Assembly: GCA_013399695.1 (NCBI GenBank) | Contig: VXAU01001251.1 | Location: 1,591,925-1,655,924, forward strand | Source of the DNA: Formicarius rufipectus | Taxonomy: Eukaryota; Chordata; Aves; Passeriformes; Formicariidae | DNA length: 64,000 nucleotides | Direction: 5' to 3' | Shown: piece by piece, positions 47,622 through 60,300 of the stretch | Numbering within the stretch: position 1 is the first letter of the stretch | How the letters are laid out: each line of letters starts with the position of its first letter | Made by a program: the position numbers and the translations under genes | The notes under the pieces: generated by a model | What the model was told of the DNA's origin: nothing | Databases searched by the model: none | Seen by the model: only the letters and a program-made list of their open reading frames with translations

Positions 47622-50600
47622 GTTAATCAGACTTTATACAGCTAAGATAGTAAAATAACTTAAATTCTACCAAAAAACAGGGAAAATGGGTCTGCTAAGT
47701 CAAATTAGTACAAGTTGGGACCAAAACCCAAGTAGGCTGATTTTAATGTATATTTTTCCCATTACACTGACACACATTAAGATTGTCTGGATACCTTCAC
47801 TATGCATTTCTGTACCTTCCATTTCTTCTACATTTAAGTTTGACTATAGAATTTATGCAATTTGCTTAGGGGACAACTGTAACATTAACATTTTTTCTCA
47901 TCTTAAGTTGTATTTTTAAATGGTGATTTCAATTTTATTCCACTGTTTTTACTGTATTTAAAAAACTTATTTGTGTGTGTGTTTGTCTCTGGAGTTTTAC
48001 AGAGTGAAGAATTTATTTCCAAACATTTTGTGAATAACTCTGCTACTCTACCCATGACTTAATTCAGAATTCTTAGTGCATTTGAAATATTTAAGCATGA
48101 TAAAATAAACCCAAATATCCAATTACAAACCATTTCAAGAACTGAGAACAGAATAATATGATAATATAAGCAAAATAGATGCTGAGGCAAAATGTGTGTA
48201 ACATACTAAGTTATGAGTATAAAATGAGAGTTTCCAGAAGCTGTTAGACACACTGTGCTTTTCATGAGAGGCAATAGTGGATAAACTTGTGACCTTTTCA
48301 TTTATATGTTCCTTTCACAAAACTTATAGATCTTTGGAGAATAGTTAAACGTAGTGTATCAGAGTATGGGGAACTTTCATTTTTCCTCCAAGAAGGAAAA
48401 AAATTGAAGTTCCTAAATGCAGTTACAGGAATAGAAACCATTCTTTCCCAAGGAAAAAAAAAAAAAAAAAAAAGAGAGAAAGACATGAGTCAGAACCTCA
48501 GGTGATGTCATTTTGGGTTATTCCACTGAAATGGCTGATAGAGATATCCATTTTAATGTGAAAAAACCTATTACAACATCCTATTCTGGCTTCCTGCATG
48601 ATGCAGGCTAGAAAAATCCATAGAGTAACTCTTGAGCTGATAGATCTCTTTATTCACTTGATTTGGCTCTCTACATTTTGAAAGATTAGTAGATTTTCTA
48701 AGGATTTTCTAGGAATTAGAACATCATGAGAACAGCTGCAGTGTTTGGATTCAGTATTTGATTTGCAAAAAACATTTACAATTTTGGTCTGTGATGACTG
48801 TGAAGATGTCAATAACCCATGCTGACCTCTCAAGAATTGGTTCACTGCCAAAGTGAGAAGGGCAGTGTTTCAAAGAAAAGGAAAATCTTTTGGGAATCCT
48901 AAGCTGACATCAACAAATGTCTAGATGACAAGGTCAAATGGCAGGTATCTTTGTTATTGAACATAAAGAAAGGTCACATATGGGATAAGTTTCTGATTTT
49001 TAAGAGAATTTTAACTGGTACCTTGTAGCAAGACATCAGAAAAAAAAGTAATAAAGAAAAAGCCAAGTCAGGTACAGATATAGAGTTCACTGTATAAATG
49101 ACATGAGCATTACACATAGACACCAAAGCAGAATGAAGATATATAGAATTTATTTCTTGAAAGATCAGATGACCCTCCATGGAAGAATTTGTTTTCTCAA
49201 TGTTTGGATTTTCTAAGCTTGAGATCTTTATATTTTTTTTCCTTTGCACACTAGAATTCATAATAAGGAGAAAGTACCATTGGCTTCAGATAGATGTGTG
49301 CTTGGTGTTTAAATGTACATAATAAATGTTGTTGGCTTAAAAATTGGTTATTTGTGTTGGTGGAAGTCAAAAGTCATTGATTCACTTCAGGGAGGTGATA
49401 GTGAGGAAGTTAGTTGCAAATGAGAAACCTGCTTATTCAAAGTCCTGTTACCTTGATGAAGTTATTTTGAACCAACTGGAGCATTTATAGACATTTTGTG
49501 AAAAGTAAATATTTTTAATCATAATAACCTGGAAATAATGCTAGAATGGCCTTGAAGGGCAGTTTGGACAGAAGAAGCAGGAGCTGGGCATTTCTGGATA
49601 GTCCATTCAGGGCCAAAGTCAATGAGTCAGCTGCTGCAAGCAGAGTTGCCAAACATCCAGCCAAAATAAGAAACAATTCCTATTTTTGTGGGGGGAAATC
49701 CTCCAGCATCCCAGTGAAAGAGTATAGGTTTCTGTTTTTGTTGCAAGTCAAACACCAACATTTTATTAAAGTACACGGCATCCAGCCTGTTGGATACTGA
49801 GGGATCATATGGGAACCTGTCCAACTTCTGCCTGCTCCAGCTGCCTGTGTCACAGGGAGACTGTGACACTGTGTCACCATAGTCCTCAATGTATTTTAAA
49901 TTGAATCTAGATTTCCCGGTGCCTAGAAGAATGCTCTGAGCATGGAGCTATTGGACTGGGGCAATGATATTGCTGCCAGGCAGAGACAGATCTCTGGCAG
50001 ACACTTCTGCCTAATGCAAGTTTCCCCCGGAAACAATGAATTCTGCATTGTGTTCACAGAGTGAATGCAGAGAGATTTCTATTCTGTCTGATTTATTTTA
50101 TGTTTGAAGTTATTTTCCAATTCCGATGAATAATTCTTGGCTAGGAGTTCTTTCATAAGCAACTTATTGCAAAGCCTGAAATAGCTGAGGGACAGATTTT
50201 CCACTTGTTGAATTCAGATTTGGTGAACTAGTTTGATGTACCTTAGCTCAAAATTTACCTTGGCACATTTTGATAGGTCATGACAAGTCAGATATCTAAT
50301 TCTAATGCCTCATCGAATAAACAGACCCCTTAGAATGAGACCTTAGATGTAAAGTATTAACTGGATGTTCATTTGCCTGCAATGTCCAGCTAATATCCAA
50401 TGTCATTTATTTAGGCATGAGAGTAAGTCAGCCTAAAAGGGACATACAGATACAGATGTGATTTCATTTAAAATATCAGTATATCTAATCACTGAATTTT
50501 CTGCTTTCATATCTAATCAACTGTATTAACAAGGTTTGGAGAAACAGGTACAATTCCTGTGTGCAAGATTATTTAATAGGGGGCAGAGGAAGAAACCTGC

Positions 50601-53600
50601 AGCTAATTAGATTTTCCTTTCTATCCACTATTTCAGTAATGCTGAGAAATAAGTAATTTCTATAACAGAGGGTGCAAAGAGCTCACTAGCCATCATCTTG
50701 GGCAGGAAGAAGTTTTGTGAAACAGAAGTATCCTTGGGGCAGCCACAGTCTGCTGCCTTGTGCCAGACTTTACACACAGTGGGGATGTGCTGCTGTGTGC
50801 TCACAGTTAATTATATACAACCTGCAAAAGACCACTAAGTCACTGTAATTCCATGGCTGCTTTATATGCTCTGCTTCTCTGCTTATAGCTGTGTTTATAG
50901 TTGTAATGCTGCTTGGAGGAGGGTGACAGAAAAAGCTGGATTGTGGTGGATAGATCTCCTTACTTGTGCCTCTGCCAAGGGTGCACTAATGGGAAAGGTA
51001 TTGCCTGCTCCAGTAAATGCACCACAACAAGCCCGTGTACTCTGCTTGACTGGCTTTGGTCAGGTATCCTAGCAAAACAGAGCAGGTTTTATCCCAGATT
51101 CTCATTATCTTTGACAAAATCCCATTTTGACATAATAAAATTGGCCTGGCACCTCCTGTCTCTGGTTTCAGATCAATCAGCAGGGCTGTTGCTTACACTT
51201 CCCACTGCCTCCATGCACAGAGCAGTCCCTGGGGCAAGGGGTGATGGGGACTGCTGGCAGGTCACTGGACTGCCAGCATTCCAGTGGGGAAATTCACTAC
51301 AGCTGAGGCACCTTGGAGTGGCCTAATCACTGCTTTGATCTCTCTTAAGTATAGCTGACCTTACATAGCCCAGAGCAAGGAAGAGTTAGCAATGCAGGTA
51401 CTTCACATAGTCCTGTAAACAGTGGAAGACTAATATAGAACATAGAAGAAGATGGTATAAACTGTTTTTCATTCTTGCAAAACCTGGCCCTGGATTTGTG
51501 GATGCAAGTCTCTCCTGCTCCCATTCCATTGCTGTCTTGCCCTACAGCATCTGAGCCTTGAGTTGGGTTCTGGTGACCCACTTCTTTTGTCAGGTTTGAG
51601 TCCCGTGGCTGTTCTTCCTTGGTGCACTTGTACCAACACTGTTGTGTAATTGCTCCTGGGTGCTGGCTCCGATGTTGTCATGATTAATTTCCTGATGGAC
51701 ATAACCATATCTGTACCCATTTTTTACTGTTTTGGGAGGGTTTTTTTCAGCAATAGTTCCTGGTGTGTTTTGGATGAACATGTTAAAATCTTCTTTGCAC
51801 ATGGGTGCCTCTTGAAAAGAACTGAAAGACAAGCAAAAAACACATCCTTAATCTGTTGTTTTGTGAAAGACAACCATTTAGGTCTTTAACTGAACATCTG
51901 ATGGTAGGAGGCAGAGGGATGACATTTAATACTGTCTTCTCACAGACCTAGGGTGTGAGAACTTTATTAGGATTTTCTTTAATGACTTCAAGAGTGCTTA
52001 TTCCTTTCTTATTAGCCCATCAGAGCTGCAGGCACATCTGTAACTAGCACTGCTTGTTCATTAAACTTTCAGGCTGCTAGTTCTCATCTTTCCGAAGAAA
52101 GTATGGGACAGAAACCAAAAAATCCTATTTTTTCATTTAGCATTATCTTTCTTCCTCATTAACACATAGGGGCTATAATTCCATACTTGAATTTCCATTG
52201 CATTAATGTAATGAATTTTTTTTTTACTGAACTGCTGTACTAGGAGAGGGTCAGCCTAATACAGTGAAGGCCAGTCTCATTCCTGATATAGATCACAGCA
52301 GTTTTCTGAGAAAGTATCAACAAATGGCCTCATTGAGTCTAAAAAATTTGTTTCACACATATATTCCTTGTTCTCATAAGAACAGGCATCCTGTATTTCC
52401 TTCCAAGTCTAGGGACAAACTAAATTCCTCTAAGAAAAAACTTCACATTTATTCTTAGTTCACTGATTTAAGAACATGACACTATATATTGGAAATCTGT
52501 CTTTTCTTTGTTAAAAAAAAAATAAAAAAGAAAATCTCCCAGAACTACATTGGAACATACTGTATAGAAGACTACTTTCTCACTTGCTAATGAGTCTTAT
52601 CACTTAAAAGTCTGGTCATGAGTTTTAGACTCAAGTGCCTGCCCTCAGAGAGTTAAATAAGAAGGTTTATGTTTTCGGGGATGACCGCAACAATAAATGC
52701 CTCCATTGATTTAATTAAACACTATGGTACTAATCAACTCAGAGGAATTCAGGTCTACTTTAATTTGGGTGTATAATGTAGCTCTAGGCTTCCACAGAAT
52801 AAAAAATTTATGTGAGCTTTAAAACTCTGTAAAAAAAAAAAAGTCAGAGTAACAGTTTTGGCCAATCCCTCTCATCCACATTTCCAGTGAGCATTTAACA
52901 TGGTCTGAAAGTTAACCACTATTAGGAAGAAGGAGACCTAGGGGAGCAGTACTGAACTGGCAAGGTGATAAACTGCCTGCAGTATAATCAGACTGTTACA
53001 GCACAGAATTGAGAATGTGGAAATACAAGTTCTAATCTTGACTTGATGTGTGGCTTCAGCAAAGTAATTTCAATCCCTCCTTTCAGTTTATTAGATAATA
53101 AACAGAGAACAGTAAGTTATTCTGTGGATGCTGTGATATCTAATTAATTTTAGTCAAGAAAGCATTATGAAAACTGGCCATACTAAGCACAATTTTCTAC
53201 TATTTTCTACTACTACTAGCAAAAGTAAAAGAGAAATCAATTAGGTGTGAGGTGTCTCTCTCCAAGCTTTCAAATACATTCAGTCTTGCTATATCCAATT
53301 TCAACTGGAACTCTCCAACTTGACAGTTTTGTGGATGTAAGTAGCCACTTCAAAATGTAATAAAAGTTCCTCCATACCTTCCTCATAGTGTTGCTGAGGC
53401 ACATTAAAATCTGAGGGATTTTCTAATGCAAGGAACTATGACTTTACAATCACCAGTCTTTGATTTTGAATATTTAAAAGATTTGGGGTTGGCTTTTTGG
53501 AAACTTTTTGACCTCTATAGAACAACAAAACAAGTCTGTTATTTGTAACATGCAAAAGTATTGGACAGTTATAATTGTGATTTTAATTTAAATGGTTGAA

Positions 53601-55745
53601 TTAGATACCTGGGCTTTAGAATCAGTGCTGAGAAAAAGAAGGACAGCTTACTATTCTTTAAGTATCTCTGTTTGAAGGTTTGCATTTTGGAGACTGTCAG
53701 GTCTTCACAAAAGTCATCACCTTGGTTATAATTAAAGCTAAGATTTTGTAAGATGAACAAGAAATCCACTCAAACTGTGGATTTTCTGAATCTGTAGAAT
53801 AGAGATTTTATGCATTTGCTTCCTGAAATCTATCTTAACAGTTTTCCCAAGAATTTTGTATTCATCGTCATATCCTCATGATTATTTCCTTTTACCTAAT
53901 CTGCCCATTAAAATATGTATCCTGCCCAAGGTCTTTAGATCTTGCATTTCCAACATCACATAATGGTATTTTTCTTCTGTAACTAAATTTCAGTGAAATA
54001 ATTCTAGTTCTTTGGATTATTATAATGACATAATTCTCTTCAAGCAGTTTATGAACTTGAGGTGTGAGAAATAAATTCTGTCAGTCTCCTATGTGAGATA
54101 TAGGCTAGGACAAATGATCACCATATTCTTGAGCATGGAGGTACTGAATCTAAGAGTGTGTTCTTTGGTGTACTCAAACCTGTGGTTGTTGCAACACTCA
54201 TGGCTTACCTCCAACAGTATTTGCTCATCATTAGGAAGTTAAAGCCTATTTTGAGCATGACATGTGAGAAGCCAGTTGTGTTAAACTGGACTTCCAGGTA
54301 GCAGACGAAACATTAAAGTCTTCCAGAAGATGTAGATTTTAGCCTGTGTCACAGACAAAAATAGATAGATTTTGTTTTGAGAGAACTTGAAGGAAGAATT
54401 TAATTAAATTAAGCACTTGTTTAAATTTGGACCAACTGTTTAAATGTTGGCATAGATAGTCAATGCCATCCATAATAATCTCTTAGTTTGATTTCAAGAT
54501 GGGGCTTAATGTCAAAATAGTGGAAGAGGGCTTTTGATACTTCAGCTCTACCAAAACAAAAACCTATCATTCATGTGAAAATGTTTATTTGCACGGCAGC
54601 CTTGCTATTTGACATTAGAAATGTGGATCATTAAGATGCACATAAATATTTACAGTTATTTACCTTTGTCCAGGTCTTTTGATAGCCATGATATTTGCAA
54701 TAATATTTTCTGACTGTGCATTTTTACTACATCTCTGTTTTTAAAAATTTCAGAACCATTGCGATACTTTGTATTTTAGCCATGTTGAGTCTTGCACTAC
54801 AGGGCTTTAAATGCCCTCTCCTCTCATGGTTTAGTCTTCAAAAGAGACAGAAGCAAAATGCTACAAAACCGTCCTGGTTGGAAATGTCCTGGTGGAAATT
54901 AATGGAACTGTAGCACAACCAGTTGTCTTTCTCAGAAAGTGTGTGCACCAGAAACACTCCTTCCCACCAAGCCGTATAATGTAGAGATGAAAACCTCCAT
55001 TCAGTCTGACTTCTTGTGTTTGTTTCATTAGAATACACAAGTGAAAAGAATCTCCACATTTAAGTAAGCCCAGACACCATTATTATGGGTTACTGTATCA
55101 AAAAATTGTCCTAATAAACTAAACAGCATCCTCAGAACAACCCTGTTACTCTTAATGAAAGGAAGTTTTAAGATCATTCTGCTATCATAATTGGAAACTT
55201 TTCACTCATCTCTAGTCTGCACTTACCAATGATCAGTTCAGATCTTCACAGGGTTCTTCAAGATATATATCCTTAAATTAAATATGCAATAATCTTTAAG
55301 TTTAATTTTCAAATGAAAGTTCTCTATTCTACTTTTGAATAGAAAAAAATTGAAGAGTTTCAGGACAAAAACTCATGAGTGTCCCAGCGTCCCATGACCC
55401 CTACTCTTTTTTCTCACTACATTGTGCCCCTTTCAAGTTTCAGGCCTCAGATCCTGTTGCCCTTTTCCCTGAGGCATTAAACACACATTTAACTTGTGAT
55501 ATTTTTTACATGTACACTGTTATCAAGTTACCTTTCAACAAACGAACCTCCAACCTTGTTACATACTAAGTCTTTCACAGATCTTTTGGCCACTGCTGCT
55601 TGGGTGTCTTTGTGCATATATTCCAGCTTTTGGACATCTTTCAAATAATACAAACCCCCACAAGATAAAAATATTTCACTATAAATCCATTTAATACTGT
55701 AGGTAGAACATAATTCACATCCATGCACTCCTCTCTCCTGCTCAC
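47622..55745. other. Unique non-coding sequence
   Basis: About 8 kb without recognised genes or transposons apart from a poly-A run and small A-rich tracts. Open frames such as 50913-51326 (+) have no splice context or recognisable content. Confidence 0.4.
48454..48473 (+). repeat. Poly-A run (20 A)
   Basis: Twenty consecutive A followed by GAGAGAA. No retroposed gene was recognised immediately upstream. Confidence 0.9.
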
Positions 55746-56093
55746 TGTCATGGTTTAACCCCAGCCATCAACTCAGTCCCACACAGCCACTTACTCTCCC
55801 ACAGTGGGGTGGGGGAGAGAATTGGAAGGATGAAAGTGAGAAAACTTGTGGGTAGAGATAAAGACAGCTTAATCAATAAGGTAAAAGTCACACATGCCAG
55901 CAAAACAAAACAAGGAATTTATTCACCACTTCCCATGGGCAGGCAAGTGTTCAGCACCTCCAGGAAAGCAGGGCTCCAGCATGCATAATGGCAGCTTGGG
56001 AAGACAAATGTCATCACTCCAAGTGCCCTCTCTTCCTTCTTCTGCCCCCCTACTTAATATGCTGAGTATGATGCCATATAATATGGGATATCA
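55746..56093 (-). mobile_element. 5'-truncated endogenous-retrovirus LTR
   Basis: The plus strand begins TGTCATGGTTTAACCCCAGC, continues AGTGGGGTGGGGGAGAGAATTGG and AACTTGTGGGTAGAGATAA, and ends near TGATGCCATATAATATGGGA. Reversed, this is the R-U5 and promoter part of a common bird ERVL-type LTR ending in CATGACA. The area that should hold the TATA box (about 56050-56058) and the U3 region beyond 56093 are eroded or missing. It abuts the CR1 that begins at about 56100. Family from memory. Confidence 0.7.
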
Positions 56094-56099
56094 GCCGTA

Positions 56100-57308
56100 G
56101 CTAACACATCTCACTGGAAGCGCTTTAAACTAGATTTGAAGAGTTAAAGGGATAAAAGTCAGGTTTGCTAGAGAAAAGCCTGTCAGCAATATATCTGTGT
56201 GCTAGCATGGTCCTTCAGTCTCAGGAGAGATAGGGATGGAGGTCCATGTGGGAAAAAAGGCACAAGGGTCATCAATTCTAGAAAACACAAAAGTGCCTGA
56301 GAACAGTCATGAAAGAATTAGGATTTCTCCTACCGAAAAGGTGACAAGACCAACAGCCCAACTGAAGTGCATCTGCACCAATGCCCTCAGTGCGGGTGAC
56401 AAACAGGAGGAGCCAGAAGCTGTTGTGCAGCAGGAAAACTATGACATAGTTTCCATCACAGAAACATGGTGGGATAACTCACAGGTCTGGAACACTGCAA
56501 TAGGTGGCTCTAAGCTCTTCAGAAGGGGCAGGCAAGGAGAGAGATGTGGTGGTGTAGCTCTGTATGTTAGGGATTGTTTTGGCTGTCTGAGCTTAATGAT
56601 GCTGATGAAAGAGTTGAGTGTTTATGGGTAAGAATCAGAGAAAGGCCAGATATCATGGTGGGAGACTGCTACAGACCACCCAACCAGGATGAAGAGACAG
56701 ACAAAATATTCTATAAGCATCTGGGACAAGTCCCACAGTTGCGAACCCTTGTTCTCCTGCAGGACTTCAGCTTGCCAGCTTTCCTCTAGAAGTACAATAC
56801 AGTATAATCAGTATTACAAAGGACCTGGTCTGCTGGTCAGCAACCACTGTGCCCAAAGAAGGATAATAAAGCTGAAGGATCTGAAGTACAAATCTTATCA
56901 GCAGTTGCTGGTGCAGGGTTGGGGTGTTTACTATGGAGAAAAGAAGGCTCAGGTGAGATTTTATGACTCTCTACTTGAGAGGAGGTTGTAGAGTGGTTGG
57001 AGTCTCTCTCTCTCTTCTCCCAAGTAACAAACAACAGGACCGGGGGAAATTGCCCCAAGTTGTGTTGGGGGAGCTTTAAGTTAGATATTAGGAAAAAATT
57101 TCTTCACAGGAAGGATTGTCAAGCATTGCAACAGGCTGCCCAGGAAAGTGGTGGAGTCACCATCACTGGAGATATTTAAAAGATGTGTAGGCATGGTACT
57201 TAGGGACACAGTTTTGTGATGGACTTGGAAGTGCTGGATTAAGCATTGCACTTGATGATCCTTAAAGGTCTTTTACAAAATAAATTAGAGTATGATTATA
57301 TGAGTCTA
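56100..57308 (+). mobile_element. CR1 LINE with RT core deleted
   Basis: The start of ORF2 is well preserved at 56360-56640: CTNALSAGDKQEEPEAVV, then SITETWWDNS, then SKLFRRGRQG. It is followed by VGDCYRPPNQDEETDKIFY at 56660-56720. The endonuclease is cut near 56800 and the sequence resumes by about 56845 in the last part of ORF2 (CAAAGAAGGATAATAAAGCTG), with the 3' untranslated region at 56965-57280 (CTTCACAGGAAGGATTGTC, GGCTGCCCAGGAAAGTGGT) and degenerate octamers at the end. The reverse-transcriptase core is gone, so it cannot be autonomous. The region 56100-56235 is probably CR1 5' leader. Confidence 0.87.
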
Positions 57309-60300
57309 TAAAATGTTAATATCAGTTTCCATATGGAATCCAAGCATCTTATTTAGAAGACCATTTTTAAACACTGGTCTCCAAAACCTGATTTTAAAAA
57401 TGCAAATTTTACATTAATTCTCTCATATCATATTAGTATAACTGTAATTCCTTTTTGGTCTCACTGTATTGATCTTTGTGCTAAAACTTTCACTCAAGCA
57501 AAGAACAGGATCATTTACAGTTCCGTCCTCTGTTGCTTCACAACAATCTTGTGCTCTTTATGACACTCTCTTTACATATGTTTCTCATGTGTCTACTAAT
57601 TAACCATTAGGTCTGAGGCAACAGAGAAGCAAAAGAGAGGTCACAGGAAGGTTCTTTTTTGGGTAAAGTCTTTGACCCAGTGAATTCATGGCAGAGCTGA
57701 GATTTAAAATTTTAATGCACATTTTGTGACACAGGTAAGAAATTTCAGGTTTTGCAGTCAAATCCCTCCCCTTCTCCTACCCCTCCTTTCCCCCTTCCTC
57801 TTCAAATGAAAGCTTTAGGTATTAAGTCTGATGTTGCAGTCCAGCCCCCACACATCAGCTAGTCACAGTACATTTAGATGTGTGGCACATCTCTTTTATG
57901 GTCAGGTAGGTTGTTCTGCAGTCTGACTCCTAACTCTCTTCTTTCAAAGTACATCGTTCTGGTATTGATGGTATCACACATTTTAGCTCTGAGGTCCCAG
58001 CATACAATATTATCAAGTACAGTTTTCAGCACTATCGTATCATCATTAATTAGGGCTCCATTAGGTCCAGTTCATGAAGAGTGTTCCCGCATTGGACTGC
58101 TCATTGAATCTGGAGTCAAAGCTTGTCTTCCATGGCAATGAAATCCTGGCAGGCTAAAATCACCAGCCACAGAATAAAATCTGAATGAGTACATAGACCT
58201 GTCCTATTGAAGGTGTTACGAAGACCTAAGGGTCCATGGAGGAAAAAAAAAAATAAAAAAAAAATAAAAAAGAACCAACTTAGGGGCATGAAGCTGTTGC
58301 CTAGTTTTTGTGGGGTATAGAGAGGGAGTAAATTATAAAAGTCAGTCCCACAGGGGCTTTGCTGTCAAATAGATTAATGTCTCCACAACTTTTCCTAAAG
58401 TGCAATACTTCTCTAGTTTGTTGCAAAAAATAAGAGTCATTGAATGAATCGGGTTGAGCTAAAGCCCTGAAGGTTCCCTGGGTACACCCCATGTTCAGAG
58501 AAGGTATGACTTCAGATGTAGATTGCTCCCTTAGTTTGGCATCACCCATGACCTTGCTTAGGCTGCTCTCTGTCTGATCTTTCCCCTCATTAATGAAGGC
58601 ATTATACAATTTCAGCCCCAGTACCAACCTTTGAGGAGAAACAATGGGGGAAGAAGGAGAAGTTTGTCTTTCCCCATTAGGTTTCTTCCATAAAGAACTC
58701 ATCGGGACTACAGGAAATCTCCATCCAAAGCCCTTCTCCAGCTGAGAGGTGCTAAACCTGCAGTGTGAGATTCCTCTTCTTCAAACTATGTAAAAGAACA
58801 TGGAGGATTAGAGCTTTTATTGTGAATTCTTGAACTAGAGAGAAAACCTGAAAGTTTTTCCTAACTTGTGGCTACGGTGTAGAAAATAGCATAATGAAAG
58901 TAATTTAAGATGTATAGAATCTTGAGTATACAAAACCCTTCAATACATTTACAAGTTTAATCCATATGATATACTTTTTTCTCTTAAAATTAACAGAGAG
59001 CTACATTTTCCTAATACTAATTCTACTAGTATTAATATTTCTGTAATAATTTGAGATCTATGGTTAGAAACAAAAATTATTATTGTGGTCTTAAAATCCA
59101 ATATTATGAAAAGCCTATTCATCTAAAATCAGAAGTATTAGATCTGAGAAATAAGCAGAAATACTTTTCATCTTGATTTCCTGAGTAGTTTCATTGAAAT
59201 CAATCTCTGTGAGTACATGCATGCTTAAGAAAAGAAACACCCTAGTGCTCTGCTGAAGAGAAGCTAAATTGCTAATAAGCACAGTTCAGATGCTCAGCGT
59301 ACTAATGTGGTACTAAATCCAATGGAATTCACTCCAGGGGAAGAAAGTCTTTTATGGTTATCACGAAGATTACACATATTACCTGGGAGATAAGTTCTGG
59401 TCCTGACTTGATTTAAAACAAATATTCATTATTTTATATTAGGTCTTATAACAAACGAGCCTTCAGTGGAAAAGTATCTTTAGGTAATATAACCCATAAC
59501 TGTAGAATTCCTCAGGCATTGTACTCCAATTCAGCTGTAGAGGTAGTTATGCTTAAAAACAATTTTTCTTTAGACTACATATGTACATGTATGTGTGTTC
59601 ACTCACACATTTTATGTTTTTTAAAAATATAAAATTAAGGGAACCTTTTAAGTCCATCTTAGGCTTCAAACTTCTAAAACAATTTTTTTGATAATAGGTT
59701 TTACAAAATAAAGTATTAATTATCAGTGACTTAAAATTCAAAGCACTAATAGTACTGTATTCAGATTAGGTTTATAATCTAGTTCTCCTTCACAGTAGAA
59801 ACCTCCATTCTGGTCAGGGAAATGTACTGTAACCTCTCCTGGAAATGCCGCTTCTGTTGGAAGGCTTGTGAAGATCTTCCTGCACACTGCACCACCAAAG
59901 ATGAGGTGTGAATCTGGAGTATTGCCAAAGCCAGATAAGGAACAAACCCTGTCTTCACTGCAGTGCTGGAGACTTCTTCAGCAATAACCACTAGATCTAC
60001 TTTTAGAGCATCTTCCCATCTAACCTCTCCCTACAATCAATGGGGAGAAAAAAGCACCTGCAAGGTGCAATTAGTCTATTTTACGTATTTATCTTGGGAT
60101 TAGGTGGAACATGCACTAGAGGAACCCATTTCTATGCATTGATTATAAAAGCTACACAGTGATCGGCTCTAACACAAATATCTACACAACACACCCAGCA
60201 TAAATTGAACTGGATTTTACCCTGGCATGTCTCTGAGCCTTGTAGAGAAGCATGCCATAGGATGGTTCCTAATCAGTCAGAGCCAGTTCATGAAACCTGG

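Noticed and set aside
48454..48473. Poly-A run as the tail of a processed pseudogene
   Set aside because: No coding similarity or intronless gene body could be seen upstream and no flanking duplication was found.
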